Shown here in pieces: positions 9,607 to 17,505 of a stretch of 64,000 nucleotides of DNA (positions are counted from its first letter, which is position 1; the number at the start of each line of letters is the position of its first letter). Origin of the DNA: Sporosarcina sp. Te-1 (GTDB lineage: Bacteria; Bacillota; Bacilli; Bacillales_A; Planococcaceae); assembly GCF_017498505.1 (NCBI RefSeq), contig NZ_CP071798.1, forward strand, positions 1,302,001-1,366,000. The letters are read 5' to 3'. A program made the position numbers and the translations under genes. The notes beneath the pieces were generated by a model. That model was given only the letters and a program-made list of their open reading frames with translations. It ran no database searches and had not been told where the DNA came from.

Positions 9607-9786
9607 CTACATTGGTTTTAATTTTTGGTCCGTGTAGGCATCCAGGGCTACACTGTATTTGTTTAATAAGAAATCAAGCTTTTTGCTCAGCTCGATCGTC
9701 TCTTTTGAGGTGAGCCCTTCCTGTTCTGCAGATCGGATCAACTGTTTCCGTACAGATTCGATTTCCTCTTCCAAACTAAATGGCAA
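9607..9786 (-). CDS. Spo0E-family small aspartyl-phosphate phosphatase
   Basis: A 59-codon gene: TTG start at 9786, eight bases behind GGGGAGG, stop TAG at 9607. The protein is a helical hairpin with the family signature LSKKLDFLLNKY (residues 33-44; family consensus S-x-x-LD-x-L-I/L), preceded by a first helix EEEIESVRKQLIRSAEQ. Spo0E-like proteins dephosphorylate Spo0A~P and so delay sporulation. In B. subtilis spo0E lies in the same general neighbourhood as mhqR, kin and ktr genes, as here. Two Kin-type kinases are within 16 kb. Without a functional test it could also act on another response regulator. Confidence 0.75.
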   Translation of the reverse strand: MPFSLEEEIESVRKQLIRSAEQEGLTSKETIELSKKLDFLLNKYSVALDAYTDQKLKPM

Positions 9787-9789
9787 AGG

Positions 9790-10001
9790 CGCAACCTCCC
9801 CACAATCAACAAGTACCTAAATTATCATTATACATGAAATAAATAGAAAAATAATGAAAATATTTTGACATAATACGACAAACTTCACAGTGAGAAGAGG
9901 TCTATTTTTGGATGTAAAATGATTTCCTTATAAAATGCTTTACGTTTTACGTTTTTTAAGGCAAACTATAAAAGAATTCAAGCTACAAGGAGTTGGATGT
10001 T
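9790..10001. other. Intergenic region with divergent promoters
   Basis: A/T-rich spacer between the Spo0E-like gene and ykvS. It contains TTTTAC-N16-TATAAA (about 9945-9972) as a possible promoter for ykvS. Nothing else is recognisable. Confidence 0.3.
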
Positions 10002-10190
10002 ATGAAAATTGCTGAAGTAGGCAACATTATAGAGTTCAAAGATGGACTGCAAGGGATCGTGGAGAAAGTAAACGAAAACTCGGTCATTGTAGACCTTACT
10101 TTCATGGAAAACTTCAACGATTTAGGTTTAGAAGAGAAAACCGTAGTCAATCATAAAAGATATACCATTCTTCATGGCAGCGACGAATGA
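10002..10190 (+). CDS. ykvS: YkvS family (DUF2187) small protein
   Basis: A 62-residue protein matching the DUF2187/YkvS family: KIAEVGNIIEFKDGLQGIVE then VNENSVIVDLT and VVNHKRYTIL, a compact SH3-like beta fold by its alternating pattern. Function unknown. The ATG at 10002 is nine bases behind AAGGAG; an in-frame TTG nine bases earlier is too close to the ribosome site. A lipoprotein gene follows after 49 bp. Confidence 0.8.
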   Translation: MKIAEVGNIIEFKDGLQGIVEKVNENSVIVDLTFMENFNDLGLEEKTVVNHKRYTILHGSDE

Positions 10191-10239
10191 AACATTCTCG
10201 TTTGTTGAACGTCAAATTAAATACTAGGAGGGATTTTCT

Positions 10240-10857
10240 ATGAAACTCAATTGGAAATTAGTATCAACCGGAATTGCCGCTGCCTTATTTCTCGCAGCTT
10301 GCGGAACCGACAAGGACAGTTCAAAACCGGATGAGGGTGCTTCCGCACCTGATCAAGTGGTTACAGATGCAGGATCAGAAGAAAACGGCAGTAGCGCCTC
10401 CGAAGATGATCAGAAGGACAATGCATTGGACAATGCCGAGTCTGTGACAAGCGAAGAACAGAACTATACGATTCAAGTCTTGCCTGGTTTTACTTGGACA
10501 GCTGAGGAGCCGGGGCGAGATGTTCTATACTCTGATAATAATTCCGAAGCGTTCATGCGGATTGAAACGAAAGAAAATGACGGGGATAGTTATGATGACT
10601 GGGTAGCGAATGTTCAAGAATTGGTAAAGGCATCAACAGATCAAGATGCGCAAAAAGTGACGGATGTCAATTTACTGCCTTCTGGACAAGGGATTGAAAA
10701 TGCCGTTGCATTCAATTCGAAATCGGATGACGTTTCAACGACAGGTGTTGTTTTCGTTAAAGGTGACCTACTTGTCAGACTGACCATATTTGATACGCCG
10801 GAAGAAGAGCTTGGAGCAGACTTCATCAAAATGGCCGAAACGATTCAAGCTAAATAA
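10240..10857 (+). CDS. Putative lipoprotein
   Basis: A 205-residue exported lipoprotein: signal peptide MKLNWKLVSTGIAAALFLAAC with lipobox LAAC at residues 18-21, then an acidic, Ser/Asp/Glu-rich linker (about 24-75) and a globular domain from about 77 (YTIQVLPGFTWTAEEPG) to the end. No family recognised beyond being a membrane-anchored extracytoplasmic protein. AGGAGG precedes the ATG at good spacing. It is followed by a strong bidirectional terminator. Confidence 0.75.
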   Translation: MKLNWKLVSTGIAAALFLAACGTDKDSSKPDEGASAPDQVVTDAGSEENGSSASEDDQKDNALDNAESVTSEEQNYTIQVLPGFTWTAEEPGRDVLYSDNNSEAFMRIETKENDGDSYDDWVANVQELVKASTDQDAQKVTDVNLLPSGQGIENAVAFNSKSDDVSTTGVVFVKGDLLVRLTIFDTPEEELGADFIKMAETIQAK

Positions 10858-10870
10858 TGAAACAACCAAA

Positions 10871-10918
10871 AGGAGCTCTGTCAAACGTGATTGCATTATC
10901 ACGTTTGACAGAGCTCCT
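10871..10918. terminator. Strong bidirectional terminator
   Basis: Arms of 21 bases (AGGAGCTCTGTCAAACGTGAT and its complement) around a six-base loop, flanked by AAAA on the left and CTATTTT on the right; shared by the convergent lipoprotein and MarR genes. Confidence 0.85.
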
Positions 10919-10931
10919 CTATTTTGACCCG

Positions 10932-11390
10932 TCAGGAGGACAAATCCTTGATGGACAGTCCTAGCTTCCGTAGAAGCTGAATTGCTTGCTCTTGTTCTTC
11001 TGCCGTCAATCCAGACATAATAGATTGAATGTTCTTCTCATGAGACGGGAAGATGGAGCGGATCAATTCCTTGCCGTCCTCAGTAATGGACATAAAGGTC
11101 ACCCGTTTATCCTCTTCACAAAAAACCCTTTGCAACAAGCCTTTTTTCTCCAGTTTGTCAACCACATATGTCATAGATCCACTGCGAAGAAGTATTTTCT
11201 GCCCTATCTTTTGTATCGGCTGCCTGCCCTTATGGTAGAGCAACTCCAATACTGCAAATTCGGTCGGGTTCAACCCAAATGTTTCTATTAATTTGTTAGC
11301 CTCTTCCGAGATGACCTTGCTGGCTCGACTTAGGACGATGAATAATTTCAACGACCGTTCAATTTCTTCTCTATCCAATTCCAAATCCAC
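10932..11390 (-). CDS. MarR family regulator, MhqR-like
   Basis: A 152-residue winged-helix MarR protein. The core FGLNPTEFAVLELLYHKG (about 39-56) and LLRSGSMTYVVDKLEKKGL (about 67-85) match B. subtilis MhqR (YkvE) almost word for word, and the wing carries DKRVTF. MhqR represses quinone/azoreductase genes and senses quinone-type electrophiles. The annotated start is a GTG at 11390 with a weak ribosome site; a TTG at 11378 is an alternative. A perfect palindrome lies just upstream, suggesting autoregulation, though it is not the known MhqR operator. No quinone-detoxifying gene is adjacent. Confidence 0.75.
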   Translation of the reverse strand: MDLELDREEIERSLKLFIVLSRASKVISEEANKLIETFGLNPTEFAVLELLYHKGRQPIQKIGQKILLRSGSMTYVVDKLEKKGLLQRVFCEEDKRVTFMSITEDGKELIRSIFPSHEKNIQSIMSGLTAEEQEQAIQLLRKLGLSIKDLSS

Positions 11391-11396
11391 CCTCTA

Positions 11397-11410
11397 CATC
11401 TACATAGATG
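11397..11410. promoter_or_regulatory. Palindrome upstream of the MarR gene
   Basis: CATCTACATAGATG is a perfect inverted repeat (six-base arms, CA centre) six bases upstream of the GTG start, where a MarR dimer would be expected to bind its own promoter. Confidence 0.4.
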
Positions 11411-11453
11411 CTACTATTATACCGGCTGATTTGGGCGACTGTCAAAGTTATCC

Positions 11454-12887
11454 TTACGAAACGACTGTTTGCTTTATACTTTCCAACTCGATGGCAGCAT
11501 TTGCGGCACGAGGGAACTTCAACAGAAATTTTGTACCTCTGCCAACTTCACTTTCAACCGAGATTGTTCCTCCATGTTCTTCCACCGTTTTCAAGACAAA
11601 TGGCAAACCAAGTCCCGTTCCACCTGTTTTAGAACTAAAAAACGGCATGAACACTTGGTTGACTTGTTGCAATGTCATCCCTTTACCTGTATCCCCTATG
11701 GAAAGAATCAGTTGGCCGTCCTCCTCATCACTGGTAATGGTTAACGTTCCACCGGCGGTCATTGCTTCAAAAGCATTTTTGCAAAGATTTAATATCACTT
11801 GCTTCAATTTGTCGATATCTCCGTAGACATATGGAGTAGAACACAAATTCCGATTTTGGACGATATGAATATTTTCAAGCAGTGCTTTCGGCTCCAGGAC
11901 GGACACCATGTCTTGTATGAGGTGATCCAATGAAAATGTAGTTTTTTTACGATTTACTGGCTTGGAGAGCACCAACATTTCACTCAATATGGATTCCATT
12001 CTTTTGATTTCATCTTCAATGACAGAAATATACCGCAGCGACTCTTCCGTCGCAGTGGCACTGAGAAGTTGTGTGAATCCTTTCAAAGTTGTCATCGGAT
12101 TGCGTATTTCATGCGCAATACTGGCTGCCAATTGACCGACTGCAGATAATGTGCCTGAATGAGCCAGTTTCTCCTCGAGTTCCTCTCTCTCTGTATAATC
12201 CATTATTTGAACAATGAACATATTAGTATCTTTTTCATATGAAAATGTAATATGATAATACCTTGTGTCGCCTGCTCCCCGTTCGAACGTAATGTTTAAT
12301 TCGGACAGGCCAGTCGATTTGGCTATTGCCAACTGCTCCATGAGGCCATTTGCAGTCACCTCGGGAAACAGTTTTTCCATTTCCGCAATTTGACGCCCCT
12401 TGAGAATATCCTTGCCTAGGTTAAAAAAGTCATAACTGCGTTCGTTCACGTCACAAATCTTTCCTTGTTCATCGACCAGCATCATAAAGCTATGGGCAAA
12501 ACGAAAGGCATTGTAGTATGATTTAATGGACATACTGGTCAATTTTCTTGGCAACTCGAAGATGACGCCTATTTTTTTAATGGCATGCAAATAAAATAAT
12601 TGTGCATCCACACTTAAAAAATCATTCGTATTCGAAACATTCATCGGCATTCTTGCCAACTGCATCTGTCCGGAAGCAAGCGATCGTTCCGTGAATGAAT
12701 GCCAATCCCGCATGGAGGTCGTATCAATGAAGTCTTCAATGGAACGAAACTGTTCACATTGGAAGTAAACCCTGAATGGTTCGTTCATTTCATAGATCGA
12801 CCCATCCATTTCGAGGATGATGCCCGGTCTACAGCGATCATTCAATATAAAATATAGATTTTCTAAGACATTGTTATCGTTTTCCAA
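11454..12887 (-). CDS. Orphan PAS sensor histidine kinase, sporulation-kinase type
   Basis: A 477-residue soluble kinase with no membrane segments. Two PAS-like regions (about 15-115 and 125-235) precede HisKA with SIAHEIRNPMTTLKGFTQLL, phospho-acceptor His259, and a HATPase domain with LNLCKNAFEAM (N box), GDTGKGM (G1) and GTGLGLPFVLKTVEEHGG (G2). The AHEIRNPMTTLKGF box is that of KinA-KinE kinases, which feed Spo0F. No response regulator gene is adjacent, as usual for Kin proteins. Probable role: phosphorelay input to sporulation or biofilm control. The signal is unknown. Confidence 0.82.
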   Translation of the reverse strand: MENDNNVLENLYFILNDRCRPGIILEMDGSIYEMNEPFRVYFQCEQFRSIEDFIDTTSMRDWHSFTERSLASGQMQLARMPMNVSNTNDFLSVDAQLFYLHAIKKIGVIFELPRKLTSMSIKSYYNAFRFAHSFMMLVDEQGKICDVNERSYDFFNLGKDILKGRQIAEMEKLFPEVTANGLMEQLAIAKSTGLSELNITFERGAGDTRYYHITFSYEKDTNMFIVQIMDYTEREELEEKLAHSGTLSAVGQLAASIAHEIRNPMTTLKGFTQLLSATATEESLRYISVIEDEIKRMESILSEMLVLSKPVNRKKTTFSLDHLIQDMVSVLEPKALLENIHIVQNRNLCSTPYVYGDIDKLKQVILNLCKNAFEAMTAGGTLTITSDEEDGQLILSIGDTGKGMTLQQVNQVFMPFFSSKTGGTGLGLPFVLKTVEEHGGTISVESEVGRGTKFLLKFPRAANAAIELESIKQTVVS

Positions 12888-13054
12888 GTTGATACCTCCC
12901 GTATGCCCTCTACAAACCGTATGAAAAATAGCGAGAAATTATTCATGATAACCAGTATTAGCCTTATTTCAGATTATTCCATATTATTTTGCGCATTAAA
13001 ATAGTGCTAAGTAAGCATCTTAATTATTAATTACTAAAAATAAAGGAGAAAGAT

Positions 13055-14809
13055 ATGAGTATTGTACTAACTACCTTGAATGCAAAATATATACATACCA
13101 ACCTGGCCATACGTTATTTAAAAGCATATGCCGAGCCGGAATATGTACCCATACTAACCGAGTACACCATTAAGGATCCTACAATGAATATTGTATCAGA
13201 TATTTATCAAAAAAAACCAAGTATCGTCGGATTCAGCTTATATATTTGGAACATTGAAGAATCCATTAAAGTCATCCGGCTGTTGAAAGCCATTCATCCC
13301 GGTATCATTATTGTAGCGGGCGGACCCGAAGTTACTTACGATTATGACGCTTGGCTGGAACGTGTTCCCGAAATCGACCTGATCGTAATCGGCGAAGGAG
13401 AACGAACCTTTAAACAGATATGCGACTGGCATACAGGGAAAATTGCACTCCAGGAAGTCCAAGGGATTGCCTATATGGCAGATGGCAAGTTAAGAGTTAC
13501 CACCCCGGGACCTAAGTTGGATTTGCGGGACATCCCCTCTCCTTTCCGTTTTGAAGATGATCTTCCTAACTTGCCAAATCGGGTGACATATATTGAAACG
13601 AGCCGTGGCTGTCCTTTCTCATGTCAGTTTTGCTTATCTTCTATTGAAGTCGGCGTCCGATATTTTAATCGGGAGGCGATTAAGGATGATATTCGATTTT
13701 TGATGAATCATGGAGCTAGGACAATAAAATTTGTCGATAGAACATTCAACATCAGCAGGAGCTATGCAATGGAAATGTTCCAGTTCCTCATTGATGAACA
13801 TCGACCAGGAACTGTCTTTCAGTTTGAAATCACAGGTGATATTATGCGTCCTGAAGTCATTGAATTTCTGAACTCGAACGCTCCCACCGGCCTCTTTCGT
13901 TTCGAAATCGGCGTTCAATCGACAAATGATGCTACAAATGAACTAGTGAAGCGCAGGCAAAATTTCGAAAAATTATCCCGGACCGTACGGATGGTGAAAA
14001 ACGGAGGAAAAATAGCACAGCACCTGGATTTAATAGCCGGATTGCCCGATGAAAATTACGATTCATTCAGGAAGACCTTCAATGATGTCTTTGCTCTACG
14101 TCCCGAAGAGCTGCAATTAGGGTTCTTGAAGCTACTCCGAGGAACAGGCCTCCGGATTCAGGCGGAGCAATATGGATATACGTATGTTGATACAGCCCCA
14201 TATGAAATTCTTTCGAACAATGTTTTGACGTTTGAGGAGATCATTAAGATAAAACAAACAGAGGATGTGTTGGAGAAATATTGGAATGATCATCGACTTC
14301 CTCGTACTGTCGAATATCTCGTTTCCCAAGTCTTCGACACGCCTTTCGATTTCTTCCAACAGTTCGGTACATTCTGGGAGGAAAAAGGCTGGTCAAGAAT
14401 CGGACATCAATTACAGGATTTATTTACCCGACTGGACGAATTCCTTCGAACAGAAGACAAAGCGGACATGGGGATTGTAGCAAGTTTGATGAAGATGGAT
14501 TATTTGGCGCATCATAAGTTTCAGCCGCGAAAAATATGGTGGAAAGATACCTTGTCCAAAAAGGTCTTACTGGCACTTGAAGAACGTTTGGAGCACGATT
14601 TTCCTTTGCTTGAAGACCTGAGCGAAAATGGTAAATTGTCATCCCGGGTCATTCGCAAACAAACATTCATGACAAAGACGACAATAGACCCGTCATCACT
14701 GGAATCAGGACAATACCAAGTCCGTGAAGGATATCTTATAACTGTATTCCGTCAAGACCAAGAGCCTTCATTCCTTTTCTTGGAAGAAGAAGCACTTGCC
14801 TTGGCATAA
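13055..14809 (+). CDS. B12-binding radical SAM protein with DUF4080
   Basis: A 584-residue protein: N-terminal cobalamin-binding Rossmann-like domain (1-150, with GFSLYIWN and VAGGPEVTYD), radical SAM core with RGCPFSCQFCLSS giving the 4Fe-4S cysteines C186, C190 and C193, and a C-terminal DUF4080. Such enzymes use S-adenosylmethionine and often methylcobalamin for methylation or rearrangement; no substrate is established for this subgroup as far as I know. AAAGGAGA precedes the ATG. It is a monocistron with its own terminator. Confidence 0.88.
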   Translation: MSIVLTTLNAKYIHTNLAIRYLKAYAEPEYVPILTEYTIKDPTMNIVSDIYQKKPSIVGFSLYIWNIEESIKVIRLLKAIHPGIIIVAGGPEVTYDYDAWLERVPEIDLIVIGEGERTFKQICDWHTGKIALQEVQGIAYMADGKLRVTTPGPKLDLRDIPSPFRFEDDLPNLPNRVTYIETSRGCPFSCQFCLSSIEVGVRYFNREAIKDDIRFLMNHGARTIKFVDRTFNISRSYAMEMFQFLIDEHRPGTVFQFEITGDIMRPEVIEFLNSNAPTGLFRFEIGVQSTNDATNELVKRRQNFEKLSRTVRMVKNGGKIAQHLDLIAGLPDENYDSFRKTFNDVFALRPEELQLGFLKLLRGTGLRIQAEQYGYTYVDTAPYEILSNNVLTFEEIIKIKQTEDVLEKYWNDHRLPRTVEYLVSQVFDTPFDFFQQFGTFWEEKGWSRIGHQLQDLFTRLDEFLRTEDKADMGIVASLMKMDYLAHHKFQPRKIWWKDTLSKKVLLALEERLEHDFPLLEDLSENGKLSSRVIRKQTFMTKTTIDPSSLESGQYQVREGYLITVFRQDQEPSFLFLEEEALALA

Positions 14810-14814
14810 CAAAA

Positions 14815-14838
14815 CGGCATCCGTTCATTCGGATGCCG
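14815..14838 (+). terminator. Terminator behind the radical SAM gene
   Basis: CGGCATCCG/CGGATGCCG stem with a TTCATT loop followed by CTTTCTCTTTCT; also flanked by AAAA, so it may serve the convergent potassium transporter gene. Confidence 0.7.
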
Positions 14839-14858
14839 CTTTCTCTTTCTGTACGAAG

Positions 14859-16214
14859 TTATCCAATGATGACGCGTTCCTTTGGATAATGATACGTCGT
14901 TTTATTCGTTTTTCCACCTAGAGTATATAGGAAGGAAATGAGACCGACCCGACCGATAAACATAAGGATCATAATAATGACTTTACCTACAATCGAAAGG
15001 TCTGATGTAATCCCCAGAGACATTCCACACGTACCGAATGCAGAAGATATTTCAAACAACAGTGCCACAACGGGAACACCCGGCTCAGTCAAGAGTAAAA
15101 TCAACAAAGCAGTCATCACCATCATAGAGGCCAATAAAATAACCGCGTACGATCGAAATACATCGACCAGCTTAATTTGCCGCTTGAATATATGAATGAC
15201 ATCATTGCCACGTGCAAAGTTGATGAGGAACAGGATAGCGATCGCGAAAGTCGTCGTCCGGATTCCGCCCCCTACAGAACTCGGCGAGGCACCGATGAAC
15301 ATGAGCGAGCTGATAAAAATATCAGTTGCTTCACTGAATTGAGTAATATCATATGTGGTGAGTCCGGCAGATCTTGAAGACACAGAATGGAACAGGGCAG
15401 TGAATATCCTCTCGTGCCAAGCCATCCCTTTGAATGAATGGAAGGACTCCAATATAAAAATCATGACGGCTCCCCATACGAGGAGCAAACCAAATGTAGC
15501 GGTTGTAATTTTCGTGAACAATGAGAAACGGAAATGCGGCACCTTTCGTGAAAAGAACCCTTTTACTTCAATTAATACAGGAAATCCGATCGCCCCAGCA
15601 ATAATTAAAATCATGACGACAGTTTGAATGAAGTAATCATTAAAGTAAGGCAGCAGTGAGGCCTGGGTAATATCAAATCCAGCATTCGTTGTTGCAGAGA
15701 CCGACATGAACATCCCATTCAAAAACGCTTCAGAAGCTGTATCATAGTACTTTAACAAGTACAATGACAAGATCGTTCCACCAATTAATTCAATCAAAAA
15801 AATGATGACTACAATCTGTTTAATCAATTGTACGACGCCTGCCAAGGAATATTGGTTATGATCCACCATAATCAATTGACGTTCCCGTAAGCCGATCCTT
15901 TTTCTGACCATTAGCCAAAAGAATGTACCGATTGACATAATGCCTATCCCGCCGATCTGAAGCACAATCATCAACATGCATAATCCGAATATCGAGTAGG
16001 TCGCTCCAATATTGATTGGGGACAAGCCGGTCACACTAACTGCACTGACCGCTGTGAACAAACTGTCAATAAACGAGACATGGACACCGGGCTTATAGAC
16101 ACCTGGCAAATTTAATAAAAGAAAAGAAAAGGCGATAGCTAAAAAGTAATAAAATACTATGACTTGTGCCGGAGTGAACCTATATAAACTTTCACGGGTA
16201 AATTTCATAGTCAT
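14859..16214 (-). CDS. KtrB/KtrD-type potassium uptake channel subunit
   Basis: A TrkH/KtrB family membrane protein (451 residues from the ATG at 16214, four bases behind AAAGGAA; the frame opens six codons earlier). The four pore loops are visible: VSVTGLSP, ATTNAGFD, SSRSAGLTT and GTCGMSLG, each with the single glycine of Ktr channels. Ktr systems take up K+ with a cytosolic RCK subunit (KtrA/KtrC); none is adjacent, as with ktrD in B. subtilis, where KtrC is encoded elsewhere. Expected in the cytoplasmic membrane with osmoadaptation as its role. Confidence 0.88.
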   Translation of the reverse strand: MTMKFTRESLYRFTPAQVIVFYYFLAIAFSFLLLNLPGVYKPGVHVSFIDSLFTAVSAVSVTGLSPINIGATYSIFGLCMLMIVLQIGGIGIMSIGTFFWLMVRKRIGLRERQLIMVDHNQYSLAGVVQLIKQIVVIIFLIELIGGTILSLYLLKYYDTASEAFLNGMFMSVSATTNAGFDITQASLLPYFNDYFIQTVVMILIIAGAIGFPVLIEVKGFFSRKVPHFRFSLFTKITTATFGLLLVWGAVMIFILESFHSFKGMAWHERIFTALFHSVSSRSAGLTTYDITQFSEATDIFISSLMFIGASPSSVGGGIRTTTFAIAILFLINFARGNDVIHIFKRQIKLVDVFRSYAVILLASMMVMTALLILLLTEPGVPVVALLFEISSAFGTCGMSLGITSDLSIVGKVIIMILMFIGRVGLISFLYTLGGKTNKTTYHYPKERVIIG

Positions 16215-16341
16215 CGAGTTCCTTTCCACCACTTGAAGAGATTCATCTTCCCATTTTAGTTAATTTCAAAAGAAAAATAAAGGAAACATGAAAAAATAAA
16301 TCCGGAGACTCTGATGATAGAGTCACCGGATATTTTGATTC

Positions 16342-17097
16342 CTATGCTTTTTTGCTTTTTTTTGTTACGGCTGACAGATAGCCACCAATTGCAATTGCCG
16401 CCAGGACAATCCAAAACGTCGTTTTCCATAATGCTGAATGAGGAAATGCCTCATCAATAATTTGAAGTTTATGGTGCGCCAATGTGAGGACTACCAATTT
16501 AACCCCTACCCATCCGACAATCAGAAACGCAGCCGTCTCCAATGATGGATATTTTTCTAAAAGGACAACGAATTGTCTTGCCGCAAAACGAATTAAGATC
16601 AGACCGACAATCCCGCCAAGCAACATGACGACAAACTGACCACCGTTAATTCCACCGATATGGAAGTGGCCAAGTTCCGGCAATGTGACCGCTAATGCCA
16701 CAGCTGCCAGCATAGAATCCAACGCAAAAGCAATATCGGCAAGCTCGACCTTTAAAACCGTCATCCAAAAACCGGATTGCTTACTCGGTTTATCCACTGC
16801 ATGTCCTGCATTTTCTTTACGCTTATCCAAAATGTTTTTTATGGAAATAAACAATAGATAGGCGGCTCCTAACGCTTGAATTTGCCAAATATTCACTAGA
16901 AACGTGATCATGAACAGAGCAGTGAAGCGGAACACAAATGCACCGAGCAAACCGTAAAATAGAGCTTTCCGCTGTTGAACTTTCGGTAAATGCTTGACCA
17001 TGACAGCCATAACTACTGCGTTATCTGCAGCCAATAATCCCTCCAACACAATCAGTACGACAAGTACCCATGCATACTCCAACAAAATTGCTTCCAA
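16342..17097 (-). CDS. ykoY: TerC family membrane protein YkoY, Mn2+ exporter
   Basis: A 251-residue protein with about seven membrane helices and the TerC hallmarks LEGLLAADNAVVMAVMV (acidic residues in helix 1) and DIAFALDSMLAAVAL (helix 5). YkoY/TerC proteins export manganese and help metallate secreted enzymes. The start is a TTG at 17097 seven bases behind GAGGAGG. The leader carries a yybP-ykoY manganese riboswitch, so expression should rise with Mn2+. Length and context match B. subtilis ykoY. Confidence 0.92.
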   Translation of the reverse strand: MEAILLEYAWVLVVLIVLEGLLAADNAVVMAVMVKHLPKVQQRKALFYGLLGAFVFRFTALFMITFLVNIWQIQALGAAYLLFISIKNILDKRKENAGHAVDKPSKQSGFWMTVLKVELADIAFALDSMLAAVALAVTLPELGHFHIGGINGGQFVVMLLGGIVGLILIRFAARQFVVLLEKYPSLETAAFLIVGWVGVKLVVLTLAHHKLQIIDEAFPHSALWKTTFWIVLAAIAIGGYLSAVTKKSKKA

Positions 17098-17123
17098 TAA
17101 AGTTCCTCCTCATTTTTCCAATT

Positions 17124-17260
17124 AAAAAAACCCTCACCTAATAAAGGCAAAGGTCTCGCTAAGTCAGAAATTTGAAGTAAATATCCTGCTATCATAACCG
17201 ATGGCTGGAGCCATGTATTGACGACTATGAAATAGGTTTCCCTATAGCTACTCCCCTTTG
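17124..17260 (-). promoter_or_regulatory. yybP-ykoY manganese riboswitch
   Basis: Read on the minus strand the leader begins AAAGGGGAGTAGC, has the conserved GTCGTCAATACAT and CGGTTATGATAGCAGG parts, ends GCGAGACCTTTGCC, and runs into TTAGGTGAGGG followed by seven T. These are the core blocks of the yybP-ykoY family, which binds Mn2+ and lets transcription continue past the terminator. It lies directly ahead of the ykoY gene. Confidence 0.93.
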
Positions 17261-17461
17261 ACATCTGTCAAAAGAATATTAAGTTGTCGGGTGATTTACT
17301 AGTAGTATATCATAAATCATTTTAAATACCACAGTCAATCATCCCTTTTTTGGTTAGAAAATTACCTGAAAACCTCTTGTCACTTATTATATGCAAGGTT
17401 TCCTGAAACATACCTACGTAAAAGGGCCCCTTTGGATGGTAGAACAACAACAGAAAAACGA

Positions 17462-17484
17462 GAAGAAAACATTTCGTTTTCTTC
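17462..17484 (-). terminator. Terminator behind the RND pump gene
   Basis: GAAGAAAAC/GTTTTCTTC hairpin with a five-base loop, followed on the minus strand by TCGTTTTTC; weak A/T stem. Between it and the riboswitch (17261-17461) I see only A/T-rich spacer. Confidence 0.5.
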
Positions 17485-17505
17485 CCGCCATAAATATTTT
17501 TAAAT

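Noticed and set aside
15355..15627. Frames antisense to the Ktr gene
   Set aside because: Shadow of a clear coding gene; hydrophobic/basic bias comes from the opposite strand.
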